Positions 39,208 through 48,700 of a DNA stretch of 64,000 nucleotides are shown here, piece after piece. The position numbers were made by a program, and so were the translations under genes. Source of the stretch: Stieleria neptunia (GTDB lineage: Bacteria; Planctomycetota; Planctomycetia; Pirellulales; Pirellulaceae). The notes under the pieces were generated by a model, which made no database searches, was not told the DNA's origin, and saw only the letters and a list, made by a program, of their open reading frames with translations. The stretch is taken from positions 3,100,001-3,164,000 of the forward strand of contig NZ_CP037423.1 of assembly GCF_007754155.1 (NCBI RefSeq), given 5' to 3'. Positions within the stretch are counted from its first letter, which is position 1. Every line of letters begins with the position of its first letter.

Positions 39208-40515
39208 ATGGCGGAACATCAACTACCGTTGGGCAGGGCCCTTATCGATGGACTTATTGGACTCGGGCGTAGCATGGGGTATTGCGTAAAACGGGAGCAT
39301 CCTGTCCTCGCAAGCGAACACGGCGAAGCATCCAAGGTCGATGTCGCTTGGTTTAGCGATGACGCGCAACGGTTCCCGCTGATGATATTTGAAGTGGAAA
39401 GCCGCGCTGGAAACACGATCGCCAGCAACCCACTCAAGGTATTCGCGCAGGATGTTGATCAGTTTGAGAAACCACTTTTCTACTTCCAAGTCATTGCCGA
39501 AGGAAAGGCGGAAACGTCACGTATCCAATTGCTGAAAAATCAGTACGGTACTCACAACTATCGTCTATACCGCCTTGGTCGTGGTGAATGGATGAGGCTG
39601 TTAATTGACGTCGTTAAGCAGCACGGTCGGATTCGCAGCAGCATAGACTATGTGGGCGTGTACAACGAATTAGCCGATTCGCGGTGGCCTGATGAGATTG
39701 ACCCGATCGTGGTACTCGATGCCGCCTACGACGAACGCTTGTCACAAGATCAGCGGTTCGCAGAGTATGCGTGGCTAGCTCAGCATGAAGACAATGTGCG
39801 CAAACGCATGCCCAATCTGATTTCCGAGGACCAGGAGTCCGGATGGAATGGTGCGCGGAGTATCCCAACTTACTTAGCGCATTACTGGGCGCCTGCGATA
39901 CTCTCAGCCTGGATGATCGGTCGCCACCATGGTATGGAGCTATCGGGTGTCTGGGATAATCACCTAAACGTTTGGAACAACGAATCTCTGGGCTATATGC
40001 GGATGTTTGAGCCCGAATTCTTCACCCACGACTATGCACAATTCATATTGTCGATCGGGGGACCCTTCGTTGCTTGTCTTGCCGGGCTCGCGCAAGGACA
40101 CGGCTCAGCGATCAATGATTTCGTTGAAGTCCTGCGATCGGTGCTAGAGAGGTTTAGCCCTGGGGATGGCGGTCTACAGATTGCTGTTTGGCTTTGTCAC
40201 ATTTCGGCGCGGATGGGGAATGTGAACAACTTTGATTTTGCCTTTCAGTTCATTCAGTCCTCTGGCGGACTTTCTCTCGAGGGAATCGTCTGCCCGCCGT
40301 CCTCGTATTTGCTAGAGAACTGCTCACGAAATGAGTACTTTCCCGCAGGAGACTCAGTGTCGCTGACCATTTTCGAGTTCCAAGATCTCATGAATATAAG
40401 GCATGGCAACTCAGACTGTGATCGCGCGAGCGTGGCGTTTCAATCGCTTTGTCAAGATAATTATTGCTTAGGATGGTCCGATGAAGTTTTGGCTACACTC
40501 TGGTCACGAAGTTAG
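39208..40515 (+). CDS. PD-(D/E)XK nuclease-like protein of the defence island
   Basis: Unrecognised protein of 435 residues. The N-terminal ~120 residues have the layout of a restriction-like fold: a helix (ALIDGLIGLGRSMGYCV), then KVDVAWFSDD and FPLMIFEVES (D...E-V-E), followed by a helix pair. The expected lysine is replaced by Glu or Ser. The remainder is helical and aromatic-rich with no motif. The setting between a TIR-Roc gene and other island genes suggests a defence or mobile-element role; this is inference. A terminator-like hairpin follows. Confidence 0.55.
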   Translation: MAEHQLPLGRALIDGLIGLGRSMGYCVKREHPVLASEHGEASKVDVAWFSDDAQRFPLMIFEVESRAGNTIASNPLKVFAQDVDQFEKPLFYFQVIAEGKAETSRIQLLKNQYGTHNYRLYRLGRGEWMRLLIDVVKQHGRIRSSIDYVGVYNELADSRWPDEIDPIVVLDAAYDERLSQDQRFAEYAWLAQHEDNVRKRMPNLISEDQESGWNGARSIPTYLAHYWAPAILSAWMIGRHHGMELSGVWDNHLNVWNNESLGYMRMFEPEFFTHDYAQFILSIGGPFVACLAGLAQGHGSAINDFVEVLRSVLERFSPGDGGLQIAVWLCHISARMGNVNNFDFAFQFIQSSGGLSLEGIVCPPSSYLLENCSRNEYFPAGDSVSLTIFEFQDLMNIRHGNSDCDRASVAFQSLCQDNYCLGWSDEVLATLWSRS

Positions 40516-40604
40516 GTTGCCGTCGTGTCGATGCGATCAAAACAGTCTGCTGCCAAAGACAGCGTTTCAAGAGACACCGAATGCAAATTGCGAATCACGA
40601 AAGC

Positions 40605-40634
40605 CGCGTCGGTTGCATCGGCCGACGCGTTTTT
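40605..40634 (+). terminator. Rho-independent terminator after the nuclease-like gene
   Basis: CGCGTCGG at 40605-40612 pairs perfectly with CCGACGCG at 40622-40629 over a nine-base loop and is followed by five Ts. It lies 90 bases after the stop of the gene at 39208. Confidence 0.65.
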
Positions 40635-40745
40635 GACCAACCGCTAACGCGCGGAGGTCTTGAATGCCTAAGCGGCTTTGCAGCTTCTAATACCGGTTGA
40701 AGCGGGCAATCTGCACTGGCGTTTTCAAAGTCAGCTCCGATACGT

Positions 40746-41975
40746 TTAGCCGGTGAAGGCCATCTGAGCAGAGCCGATCCGGCTTCCTACGTCAAATTGG
40801 ACGTCAGTGTTCCAATTCACACGCGGGATGGAGAGTCGAATAACGCCTTGATCGTAGGCGGTCAATGCGATGCCTTGGGATGCGAAGCGGACGCGAATTT
40901 CGGCTGGAGAGTAGCCGGCCAGGGATGCATGGTTCAACACCCAGGTTCGTGAACGGCATGCCGTTGAGCCGGGAGTTGTTTGCCATCCTTTTTCTGCGAG
41001 CTGTTCGAGAAGTCCGTCGACCGAAGAATCGCCTAGCGACTTGCAGCGTTCCGCTTCGGGCTCGGATGCCAAATCGGTGATCGCCGCATCACAGGCGAAG
41101 AGCGCCGCGACGTTGGCGGTGGATGGTGCGGCGATTGACGGTGAGTCCGTGGAGTCCCAGCAGAGCTGCATGAGCGGATCATCGATTAACCCGCTGTCGA
41201 TTTGATCCGTGGCGATCTGGTCGATTCGTGACGCGGAACGGTTGGTACCGAAAACTCCAATTGCAATCGGAATGAAGCTGCCTGCCCATTTATGGCCGCT
41301 TGTCATGTAGAAGTCTGAAGCTCGCAGCGAGCCATGATGGTCAACCTGGGCGAACTCTTGCGCCCCGTCAATGACAGACACCTTCACTTCCGACCGCCTC
41401 TTAATCGCGGAGATCATTTCTCCCGCTGGCAAGCGGATTCCGTCGTGACTGACTGCGGTCAAGAACAAGCCATCGCAACTATGTTTGCGGAACTGCTTGA
41501 ACACGAAGTCGGCAATTTCGGGCCCGGTAGGACAATTTCGGGCGATGAACTGTCGCAGTGGAATAACGTGCAGTGTCCGAGATCGGTCGGCCGCACAACG
41601 CTCAAGCACTTTCCGATAGACCGGCCATGCGAGATCGGTGGTCAATACGCGTTCGCAGGGACCAAAGAGTAGTTGGCTGGCAATCCGAATCAGCGAATTG
41701 GACGACGTTCCCAGAACCAATCGCTGCCAGTCTTCGCAGCCGAGGGTTTCGAGTAGCCGCCGCCGGAAACCGGGGATACCGGGATAGGAACTTAGCTCGG
41801 GGAACTCGCGTTGGACCGTTTCGGGCCACGCTTCGCCGCCGTCTTGCAGCAGTGTGTCCATCAGGGGAGAAGCCGCCGCGGTCGTCGCGAATCGAGCAAG
41901 CTCGCCATGCCGGCGACTGGCCGACGGCGACATGAGCCCGAGTCGAGCGGAATCCAGGTAGTGAACGACGTTCAT
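40746..41975 (-). CDS. PLP-dependent class V aminotransferase-like enzyme
   Basis: Protein of 409 residues with the class V (cysteine desulfurase/kynureninase-like) layout: entry YLDSARLGLMSPSA, LGTSSNSLIRIASQL, SVIDGAQEFAQVD (Asp contacting the PLP ring nitrogen) and SGHKWAGSF with the Schiff-base Lys. The C-terminal domain has the usual GYSPAEIRVRFASQGIALT strand pattern. The substrate is unknown. It is last in a minus-strand set with 42007 and 42927 and probably co-transcribed with them. Confidence 0.72.
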   Translation of the reverse strand: MNVVHYLDSARLGLMSPSASRRHGELARFATTAAASPLMDTLLQDGGEAWPETVQREFPELSSYPGIPGFRRRLLETLGCEDWQRLVLGTSSNSLIRIASQLLFGPCERVLTTDLAWPVYRKVLERCAADRSRTLHVIPLRQFIARNCPTGPEIADFVFKQFRKHSCDGLFLTAVSHDGIRLPAGEMISAIKRRSEVKVSVIDGAQEFAQVDHHGSLRASDFYMTSGHKWAGSFIPIAIGVFGTNRSASRIDQIATDQIDSGLIDDPLMQLCWDSTDSPSIAAPSTANVAALFACDAAITDLASEPEAERCKSLGDSSVDGLLEQLAEKGWQTTPGSTACRSRTWVLNHASLAGYSPAEIRVRFASQGIALTAYDQGVIRLSIPRVNWNTDVQFDVGSRIGSAQMAFTG

Positions 41976-42006
41976 CGAAATTCTCCCAGATCATAGCCTA
42001 CGGCAG

Positions 42007-42918
42007 TCAGGCTTCCCGATCCAGAAGCTCGGCATAAGAAGTCGCAAATAGATCGAGCCGATCCCAAATCGCCTCCGCTGCCTTGCGCTCATCGTCACGG
42101 AAATCAAGCTCGAACCGTGACGTCCGCCCCTCTTCGTCCACCAATTGCGAACCGACGGCTATTTCTCCGTAGATTCCCAGGTCAACCAGCAGGTCAGGCT
42201 CGGCTCGTAAATCCTCTTCTCGTACCAGCTTGACCCAAATTCCGTGAATATGCTGCTGCTCGATCCATTCGAGCAGAGGCGAAAGTGGTAAATTCTCGCC
42301 CGTTTCCCACAGCGACGCCGGCGCAATGACGGATCGTTGGATCAGCAATCCCGAATCGGCCAGATCGCAATTCAGTTGAAGACTCTTTTTGCCCGGCAAA
42401 TCCTGCCAATAGACCGCATTGCGAAACCAAGAGATCGAGCGATATTTGGTGACCTCCGGCTTGCGGAGCAGACGCTCGTACACCGTCCGCCAAGTTTCGG
42501 TGTTTTCGAAAACGAGCTTCCCTTCGGACATTTCCGAGATCTTTGCGTGGAGGTCGGACAAGCTGGCGACGGCGTGATTCCGTAGCGTAGCATTATCGGA
42601 TTCGGCGAGCGAGTTCAGCGCGCGGGCGATACGAATGTGCACTGAAAAAAGATCCGGCTGAAAAAGCAGTTGACTCTGCAAACCGGCGGCTTCCAAGACC
42701 TGCGTCAACTGGCGGTTTCGTCGGTTTGACTGCTGGAATTGGCTCAACTGCAACCCCATCACACTGCTGACCACAATGCCGAGAGCGGTGAGCTGCTCGG
42801 GCATACCGCCAAAGTAGCCGGCCAGTCCGATCATGCAGGCGCCGACAAACCCCGCCCAAAACCCGCTGATCACCGGCGAGCGTTTGCGTTTCGATTCCGT
42901 TTCACGCTGGTTTTCCAC
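42007..42918 (-). CDS. Membrane-anchored hypothetical protein
   Basis: Protein of 303 residues (GTG start). A Lys/Arg-rich N-terminus is followed by two adjacent hydrophobic segments (about 18-38 and 42-58) and a cytoplasmic region of about 240 residues, with a helical part and a beta-rich C-terminus (YRSISWFRNAVYW, GIWVKLVREEDL, FELDFRDDERKAAE). The C-terminal part is reminiscent of small signalling or PLD-like modules, but no catalytic motif can be confirmed. It starts eight bases after the 42927 gene and ends 31 bases before the PLP enzyme. Confidence 0.55.
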   Translation of the reverse strand: MENQRETESKRKRSPVISGFWAGFVGACMIGLAGYFGGMPEQLTALGIVVSSVMGLQLSQFQQSNRRNRQLTQVLEAAGLQSQLLFQPDLFSVHIRIARALNSLAESDNATLRNHAVASLSDLHAKISEMSEGKLVFENTETWRTVYERLLRKPEVTKYRSISWFRNAVYWQDLPGKKSLQLNCDLADSGLLIQRSVIAPASLWETGENLPLSPLLEWIEQQHIHGIWVKLVREEDLRAEPDLLVDLGIYGEIAVGSQLVDEEGRTSRFELDFRDDERKAAEAIWDRLDLFATSYAELLDREA

Positions 42919-42926
42919 CGTGCGAT

Positions 42927-43193
42927 CTACGAAGGTTCTGGTGACTGGCTACTCGGCATCGCTGACGATTCCTGTTCGTGGATCCAGGTGTGGGCCATGT
43001 CGGCGGCCTTGCTGAGCAGCAACAGATCATCGCGTCCGAACGACTTGGTGTGTTTCCACTGCTCGCCGTCGCGGTAGCTGCGGTCAAACTGGACGCTGTA
43101 GAACGTTTTGCCTTCGCCCGTCGTGTTGGCGAAGACCGCTGCTGAAACTGATTTGAGATTGATTCGGTGAGTAGGTTTGTTTCCCTGTGCCAT
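42927..43193 (-). CDS. Small mobile-element-associated protein
   Basis: Protein of 88 residues starting at ATG 43193 with GGAAGG upstream. The core (INLKSVSAAVFANT, YSVQFDRSYRDGEQWKHT, SFGRDDLLLLSKAADMAHTWI) belongs to a small family recalled as common on plasmids and islands of planctomycetes. Its function is unknown; its beta-strand-rich start followed by a helix suggests a nucleic-acid-binding fold. The longer frame from 43244 lacks a good start. Confidence 0.6.
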   Translation of the reverse strand: MAQGNKPTHRINLKSVSAAVFANTTGEGKTFYSVQFDRSYRDGEQWKHTKSFGRDDLLLLSKAADMAHTWIHEQESSAMPSSQSPEPS

Positions 43194-43253
43194 GAGTTTC
43201 CTTCCTTGTTGAGTGCAATCGTGACCGATCCGGCGGATGGTCACTCCTCCACT

Positions 43254-44032
43254 TCGCTACCACATTCCGAAATCGAATCAAAGCAAAAACGAATCTGGCC
43301 AGCCGGGAAAATGGTTTCTCACCGGCGTGCAAATCCGGTGCACGGTTAACGAGTTCATAAACGCCGCCAATTCAGTCACTTTCTCTCTCGGAAACTGGGT
43401 GAGCATATGCACACCGAAGGCAAGACTTATCGCTTGGTCCCGCCAAGCCGCAGCGGGCGTCGTGTCGTGAACCGGCGCCAGCCACCGGAGCACGCTCATT
43501 GCCGCTGTCCCTGTCGCGATCTGACCAAAGACACGCCCTCCTGGGCAACGGGGGACTGGCGTGTCAGCGCGCCAGTGGCCGGGGAACCTGTGTCGGCAAA
43601 TTGATACTTCTGCTGCGGAGGTCTCCGACACCGACGCGCCGAAGCGTGTTGGGGAACCTGCGTCGGTTGGTCCAACCTCGCCCACCGAAAAGATCCGCGA
43701 ATCTGCGTTGGTGTTCACGACCTACGCGAGATAGCGAATCAACGAATGTGCCTTGTACGATACAATTTGAGTGCGATTGAGACCACGGAAGTCGCATTGG
43801 TGCACAGCCGACGAAAAGCAAAGCTGCCAAGCGAATCAGATTAGTCGCTTTCAATTTGCTGTCTTTTTATCTAGTTGGATCCACCGGATCCGGCTTACAA
43901 ACCTTGTATGGCTCATACGCCGTCGCGCGACTGATCTGCAACGCCTCTGCCTTCTGTGCTTGACTAGCTTAGGACGACTTTCTTGCTTAAAATGGTAGGG
44001 AAACTGCTTCGTTCTTGATATCGAGAAAACAA
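43254..44032. other. Long gap without a recognisable gene
   Basis: About 780 bases of non-coding appearance. The phrase ggggaacctg-gtcgg occurs twice (near 43582 and 43650). Minus-strand frames of up to 146 codons have an unlikely composition. It may contain decayed island sequence. Confidence 0.35.
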
Positions 44033-44266
44033 ATGAACCGAGCACGCATCTTGGCCTTTGTTGCGTTATTCTTGGCATTACCTATCTTTACCGGCTGTGG
44101 TGGATCCGACTACGATCGAGGGTATGAAGACGCTAAGAAAGATATGGAAAACTCTGATGGCATTCTTGAAAAGTTTTCTACCGGCTGGCAAGCTGGTCAA
44201 GGAAACCCCCACGAAAGCGACGATTACAATTCTGGATACTACCGCGCCGTTACGGAGCAAGATTGA
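44033..44266 (+). CDS. Small lipoprotein
   Basis: Protein of 77 residues with a lipoprotein-type leader (ARILAFVALFLALPIFTGC) and a short acidic, Tyr/Gly-rich mature part (YDRGYEDAKKDME, GWQAGQGNP). The ATG at 44033 is used because the signal starts there; an upstream TTG in frame is less likely. Its stop overlaps the start of the next lipoprotein gene by one base. Function is unknown. Confidence 0.6.
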   Translation: MNRARILAFVALFLALPIFTGCGGSDYDRGYEDAKKDMENSDGILEKFSTGWQAGQGNPHESDDYNSGYYRAVTEQD

Positions 44267-44916
44267 TGCCCAATGCATCTCTTTTGAATCGCATCGTAAT
44301 CTTGGCGACTACTTACGCGCTCGTGACGTTGTTCTGCGGATGTGGTTCGGAAGTTGCAAAACCCAGTTCCGAGCCAGCAGAAGCAGTGGAACGCTTAAGC
44401 TCGGAGAAGGAGGAGCTTGAGGCGGAATACCGTAAGCGTCAACTGCATCTGCTTGATGTCAGGCTGCAGTTACACACAGCACGTGAAGACTTTGAGCAGC
44501 GTGCAGATGCTGCTGAGTTGTTGATAACTGAATACCTCTCAAAGACGATGCCCCTGATGTCCGTCGAAGATGAGAAGATAGAACGCCTCACGGACCTCAA
44601 GTACCGCAGGGCGACTATGGCGAAGTTGATGCAAGCAAGAGATATGCGAGACGAACTGGCAATCGCACGTGTGAAAGCGGAAATGACCGCTTACTCGCAA
44701 AACACAGCAGCTAAAGTGCATCGTTCGCTGGATCGTGACTGGGTCGAAGCACTACTGCGGTTTCGGTGTGAAATAATGTATCTCAGACAGAACCACGCTA
44801 GACGAAGTGGTGATCCATCTGAATCGAAACGCATGGGAGCTGAGGTCGACCACATGCGAGAAGAGCTACGAGAAAGATTCGGACCAAGCAGAGGTGAGCG
44901 GCGAGCGAGATACTGA
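44266..44916 (+). CDS. Lipoprotein with coiled coil
   Basis: Protein of about 216 residues. A lipoprotein leader (IVILATTYALVTLFCGC) is followed by long charged helices (about 40-215) rich in Glu, Arg and Leu, in coiled-coil style. The ATG at 44266 overlaps the stop of the preceding lipoprotein gene, so the two are coupled. No family is recognised. A two-lipoprotein operon in an island may be an entry-exclusion or envelope-modifying factor, but that is speculation. Confidence 0.6.
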   Translation: MPNASLLNRIVILATTYALVTLFCGCGSEVAKPSSEPAEAVERLSSEKEELEAEYRKRQLHLLDVRLQLHTAREDFEQRADAAELLITEYLSKTMPLMSVEDEKIERLTDLKYRRATMAKLMQARDMRDELAIARVKAEMTAYSQNTAAKVHRSLDRDWVEALLRFRCEIMYLRQNHARRSGDPSESKRMGAEVDHMREELRERFGPSRGERRARY

Positions 44917-45546
44917 TTCCGCAGATTTCTTTGACGCTTCTTCGGGCGGTTCGTACGGATTCATACTGCAAATCACATCCTTGCTTGGAAACTCGGTCAA
45001 ATTTGGTCTGAAAATGCTTGACGTTCGTTCCGGAATATCGGTAGGCCGACAACTTGATTCCGGCGCGTGGGTGACGGACGCCTCACGCAGTAAACGAGAT
45101 TTAGTAACTCGCAGAGGTTGCATCGTCCTCCGGCGCGACGGAATTGCGGTTCGGCGCAACGGTGGAAATCACCGACCGCAAGTAGAGAGACGTGCAGTTG
45201 CGTTGATGGCACCTGCGGGCGTCTGGGGCCCTGTATGGAGCAGCGTTCGTGACCAAGGACGAACCGTCATGAACCTTGAGCGATTGCCTCGGAACGATTG
45301 ACGGACGCTTCCAACGACGCAATCGCCAACCACCGCCGCGATGCTCCGGCGGCCGAAGCAGGTGCTTTCCCGGCATGTCGCCGTCCGCTGGCCTCAGTAC
45401 TCCCACCCCAGTTCGGCCCGTTCAACGGTCCGTCTCGACGGTCTTTCAGCGGGGAACGCATCCGCTGATTTTGGCGAGCGCTCTCCGTGCCAAACACCCG
45501 GGACCTCATTTGAGTCCTAACGAATGTGGGTAATCCCGAGAAGCAG
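44917..45546. other. Gap without a recognisable gene
   Basis: About 630 bases. Frames here have unlikely composition and no ribosome sites. One plus-strand frame (44807-45301) overlaps the lipoprotein gene and was rejected. Confidence 0.35.
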
Positions 45547-46242
45547 ATGTGGATGGCAGTCCAACTGGGAGCCGCTGTGGCATCGGCAGAACCTGAGCAA
45601 CGGATATACCAACGACAAAGTTTTTCGTTCTTGATTCTTCGTGACAGCTTGTGGCAGGTTGTCCGAGTGAAGGAAAAAAGCGACGAAGAATTGCTGGCTC
45701 TCGTGTTGCGATCGCAATTTGAACGCGTCGCAGCTCGGGATGTTCGCGAGATTGTTCAGGCCGGAAAAGCTGAGCTGGGCTTGACGGACATCGCGTACGA
45801 TCGGCTCATGGCCGGCATCGAGCTTGGCAAGCGGGTTGCTGAAGTAAAAGCGAACTACAACGAACGTCTCACGTCCACGCACAAAGCTGTAGCGTTCTGC
45901 CAATTGCATTTTGGCCGGTTGATCGCTGAAGGGCTTCAGGAAGAATTTCATGTTGTCACACTCGACACAAAGCACCGAATGATCAACTCGCATTTGATCA
46001 CGGTGGGAACGCTCGATGCATCGCTCGTCCATCCCAGGGAAGTCTTCCGTCCGGCGATCAAGGATGCATCCAGCCGCGTCTTGTTGGCACACAACCATCC
46101 ATCGGGAGACCCCACCCCGAGCCGTGAAGACCGCCGAGTGACGGACCAATTGACCGAAGCTGGCAAGCTGATCGGAATCTCCGTGCTGGATCACATCATC
46201 CTGGCAAAAGAAAACAGCCTGAGTATCCGGGAGTACGACTAA
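45547..46242 (+). CDS. radC: RadC-family JAB-domain protein
   Basis: Protein of about 231 residues with a C-terminal JAB/MPN metallo-domain: LVHPREVFRPAI, AHNHPSGDPTPSRED (the H-x-HPSGD-x-x-PS-x-x-D zinc site) and GISVLDHIIL. The first 100 residues lack the typical HhH region of chromosomal RadC, so this is the short, element-borne type found on plasmids and islands. ATG at 45547; GTG at 45526 is an alternative. It heads a group with ParA and its partner. Confidence 0.85.
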   Translation: MWMAVQLGAAVASAEPEQRIYQRQSFSFLILRDSLWQVVRVKEKSDEELLALVLRSQFERVAARDVREIVQAGKAELGLTDIAYDRLMAGIELGKRVAEVKANYNERLTSTHKAVAFCQLHFGRLIAEGLQEEFHVVTLDTKHRMINSHLITVGTLDASLVHPREVFRPAIKDASSRVLLAHNHPSGDPTPSREDRRVTDQLTEAGKLIGISVLDHIILAKENSLSIREYD

Positions 46243-46392
46243 TACTGATTTCCCATTGCCACTGCTGCCGCTGAAAGACACTTGTCGACCGCGGTCAATC
46301 GAGCAGCGTAGAAAACGGTTGCGCTGATCGAGGAATTGCTTTACTGTGAGATCGTAAACACGTGTCCACGGTGGCACAGAAATACAGGGCCA

Positions 46393-47013
46393 ATGATTTA
46401 TGCATTTCTGAACCAAAAAGGCGGCGTCGGCAAGACAACGCTTTCGATCCATACGGCGGCCGAGCTGGCGTTGCGCGGCCGGCGCGTGTTACTGATCGAT
46501 GCCGATCCGCAAGGCAGTGCCTTGGCCTGGTCCAACTGTCGCGAGACGGTTGACTTCACGGTGGTGGGAATGCCGAAGGCGACGATCCACAAAGAGATCG
46601 AAATGCTGGCCGGCGACTACGACGACGTCGTCATCGATGGGCCGCCACGTGTGACCGAACTTGCACGCTCGATCATCCTCGCCGCGGATCTCGTGGTCGT
46701 CCCGCTGCAGCCGTCGCAAATGGACGTCTGGGCAGCATCCGAGACGATCGACTTGGTCCGCGAGGCCAACGTCTACAAGCCGGACATCGGCGTATGCCTG
46801 GTGATCAACCGCAAAATCGCCAACACGGCGATTGGAAGAGATGTACGCACGGCACTAAAAGAACTTGGGGTTCCGGTGCTGAAGAGTGACATCGGCCAAC
46901 GCGTCGCATTCGCCGAGACGGCGTCAACGGGATCCACGGTGCTTCCAAAGCGTCACTCCAAGGCATCCAAAGAAGTGAAAAAACTGGTCAACGAACTCAG
47001 GAGGTTAAGATGA
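46393..47013 (+). CDS. parA: ParA-type partition ATPase
   Basis: Walker-type ATPase of 206 residues, small as in plasmid ParA type Ib. It has the deviant Walker A KGGVGKTT at residues 10-17, [24 protein letters not shown] and a [14 protein letters not shown] strand. Such proteins segregate plasmids or stabilise integrated elements together with a small DNA-binding partner. The ATG at 46393 matches the family N-terminus; the longer frame from 46336 does not. The stop overlaps the 47010 gene. Confidence 0.9.
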   Translation: MIYAFLNQKGGVGKTTLSIHTAAELALRGRRVLLIDADPQGSALAWSNCRETVDFTVVGMPKATIHKEIEMLAGDYDDVVIDGPPRVTELARSIILAADLVVVPLQPSQMDVWAASETIDLVREANVYKPDIGVCLVINRKIANTAIGRDVRTALKELGVPVLKSDIGQRVAFAETASTGSTVLPKRHSKASKEVKKLVNELRRLR

Positions 47014-47255
47014 GCAAAACGATCACCATGTCCACCCGCCCCAAAGCCAAGCCCGATGCCGACAAGTGGGTCGAAGAACGGAGCAGCCGTCCGCACGGCA
47101 TCGAAAACATAAAGCAAAAACGGCTAACGCTCGACATGGACGCAAGTCTGCACACCGAGCTCAAGCTCCATTGCGTCAGAAACGACATCCAAATCGCGGA
47201 ATTCCTCCGCGGGCTAATTCGCAAAGAACTTGCCTTGGCTGAAAGCGGCCGCTGA
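47010..47255 (+). CDS. Ribbon-helix-helix partner of ParA
   Basis: Protein of 81 residues. A Lys-rich flexible N-terminus is followed by [19 protein letters not shown] and [15 protein letters not shown], a classic ribbon-helix-helix (beta strand plus two helices) like ParG-type centromere-binding proteins. The start overlaps parA. A decayed copy of its last ~35 codons is at 48601. Confidence 0.75.
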   Translation: MSKTITMSTRPKAKPDADKWVEERSSRPHGIENIKQKRLTLDMDASLHTELKLHCVRNDIQIAEFLRGLIRKELALAESGR

Positions 47256-47623
47256 AAAATGTAAGGGGTTGCGACCGCTGGCGGTGGGGCGGATCGGTGC
47301 AACGCAATTGAACGCGGAGTTCGCCAAGATTGACGCAGGCTAGAGACGTCGCACATCGGATTTTGAACCGTCCACGATCGGAAGCATTACCAGATTTTGG
47401 CTTACCCTTTCCAGATTCCCACTGAATCTCAATGAACCGCTGCAAGACGCAGACTGTCGTCAGCAGTCCAATAAGTTTGTGAATAGTCCCCAAGTGTAGA
47501 GTGTGCTGAGGAGTATGGCCTTGACGGGAGATGGGAGCTTTTGTCTCTTTCGGGCCATACGAATATTGGCCGCTAATTTCGGACCATCAATTGCGAACTT
47601 GAATTGAACTATTTGGGAAAAAC
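47256..47623. other. Gap after the partition genes
   Basis: About 370 bases with no coding frame of credible composition. A partition site (parS-like repeats) could lie here, but no clear iterated motif was found. Confidence 0.35.
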
Positions 47624-48523
47624 ATGACTCACATCGGGATCAGAAAGCTCATCGGAGATCGGTCAGAGTACGCTGGTCGCACTTGGTGGTTTGACTTCGA
47701 TAAGATCCCCGAGCGATGCAACGAGAGTACCGTCGCAACTGCGTGTCAAAAGCTTTTAGAGCGATTTTCTGGCATTACGAAAGGGTGGAGTTCAGGAGTC
47801 AATTCAGAATGGACGGTGCGAGTTTTCTTCTCGGTGAAAATGGTCCTCAATGCGTCGCTCCTGGCTCAGAGCTTTGAGTACGCTTCGTCAAAGAATCTTC
47901 GTTCAGTACTCCCATATTTGCACTACTACACGGTACTCCACTCGCTGCGAGCTGTTCTGTTTACGGACCCGACAGTCGATTGGAAAGACGGAGCGATACT
48001 CCATATGACGCATTCCAAAATGATCAAAGCGGCTGTTGTGGCGTTAGCGAGATTTGATCGTAAAATGGCGATTGATGTGGAGGCTTCCGTGTTGCATCTG
48101 AAGGCGGTTCGAGAGATGCTCTCCTATCGAGCCCCATCAAGCGGTGACCAGTTCCAAAAACCCAATTTTGATATCATCGATAATTGCAGAATGTTCTTAG
48201 AAATCGCACAGCTTCAATCGGAATTGCTAGAAGCATCTATCGAAAAGCACGTATCGACAGCTTATCCATTGGAAAAGGGTTTGACAGATCGGGTGTGTCA
48301 CAACGTCATAGACGGCATAGAGTTTTTCGACAGCGAAGATAGCCACAGGATTAGCTATTTGGCACGAAAACACCCAACGCCTACCAATATCATGCATATG
48401 CTTTCTCCCGGTCACGAGGAAGACTTTTATGGGGCTTGGTGTAGAGATGGTTACGACACCGATTCATCCGACGATTCTTTCGATCCGGACTGGGGTCGCC
48501 TGATGCTGTTCAAGATGGAGTAG
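47624..48523 (+). CDS. Hypothetical protein, possibly HEPN-like
   Basis: Protein of 299 residues with no signal or membrane segment. It is helical in the middle (KMVLNASLLAQSFEYAS, LRSVLPYLHYYTVLHSLRAVLF), which is reminiscent of HEPN-type helical bundles, but no RX4-6H motif is clear. The acidic end has DTDSSDDSFDPDWG. It has lower GC than its neighbours and sits between the ParG-like gene and a decayed copy of its tail, which suggests later insertion. No family assigned. Confidence 0.55.
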   Translation: MTHIGIRKLIGDRSEYAGRTWWFDFDKIPERCNESTVATACQKLLERFSGITKGWSSGVNSEWTVRVFFSVKMVLNASLLAQSFEYASSKNLRSVLPYLHYYTVLHSLRAVLFTDPTVDWKDGAILHMTHSKMIKAAVVALARFDRKMAIDVEASVLHLKAVREMLSYRAPSSGDQFQKPNFDIIDNCRMFLEIAQLQSELLEASIEKHVSTAYPLEKGLTDRVCHNVIDGIEFFDSEDSHRISYLARKHPTPTNIMHMLSPGHEEDFYGAWCRDGYDTDSSDDSFDPDWGRLMLFKME

Positions 48524-48600
48524 CTCGCGCCAGGCTCCTCCACATTGCAGGGGAGCATTAGCCGTTCGCGACCCACACATATTCGTGACGTTTAGGTGCT

Positions 48601-48700
48601 TTGGCGCGCGTCCGCGGCGTCAAGAACGAAATTCAAATCGCGGAATTAGCGCGCGGGCCAATTCGTAATGAGTTCGCCTCGGCAGAAAACGGTAGTTCAA
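48601..48700 (+). pseudogene. Decayed duplicate of the ParG-like gene 3' end
   Basis: Encodes VKNEIQIAELARGPIRNEFASAENG, matching [19 protein letters not shown] followed by ALAESG at the end of the 47010 protein, but with several changes and no start. It is a relic of a duplicated segment flanking the 47624 gene. Confidence 0.65.

Noticed and set aside
44807..45301. Plus-strand 164-codon frame after the lipoproteins
   Set aside because: It overlaps the lipoprotein gene, has no ribosome site and an unlikely composition.
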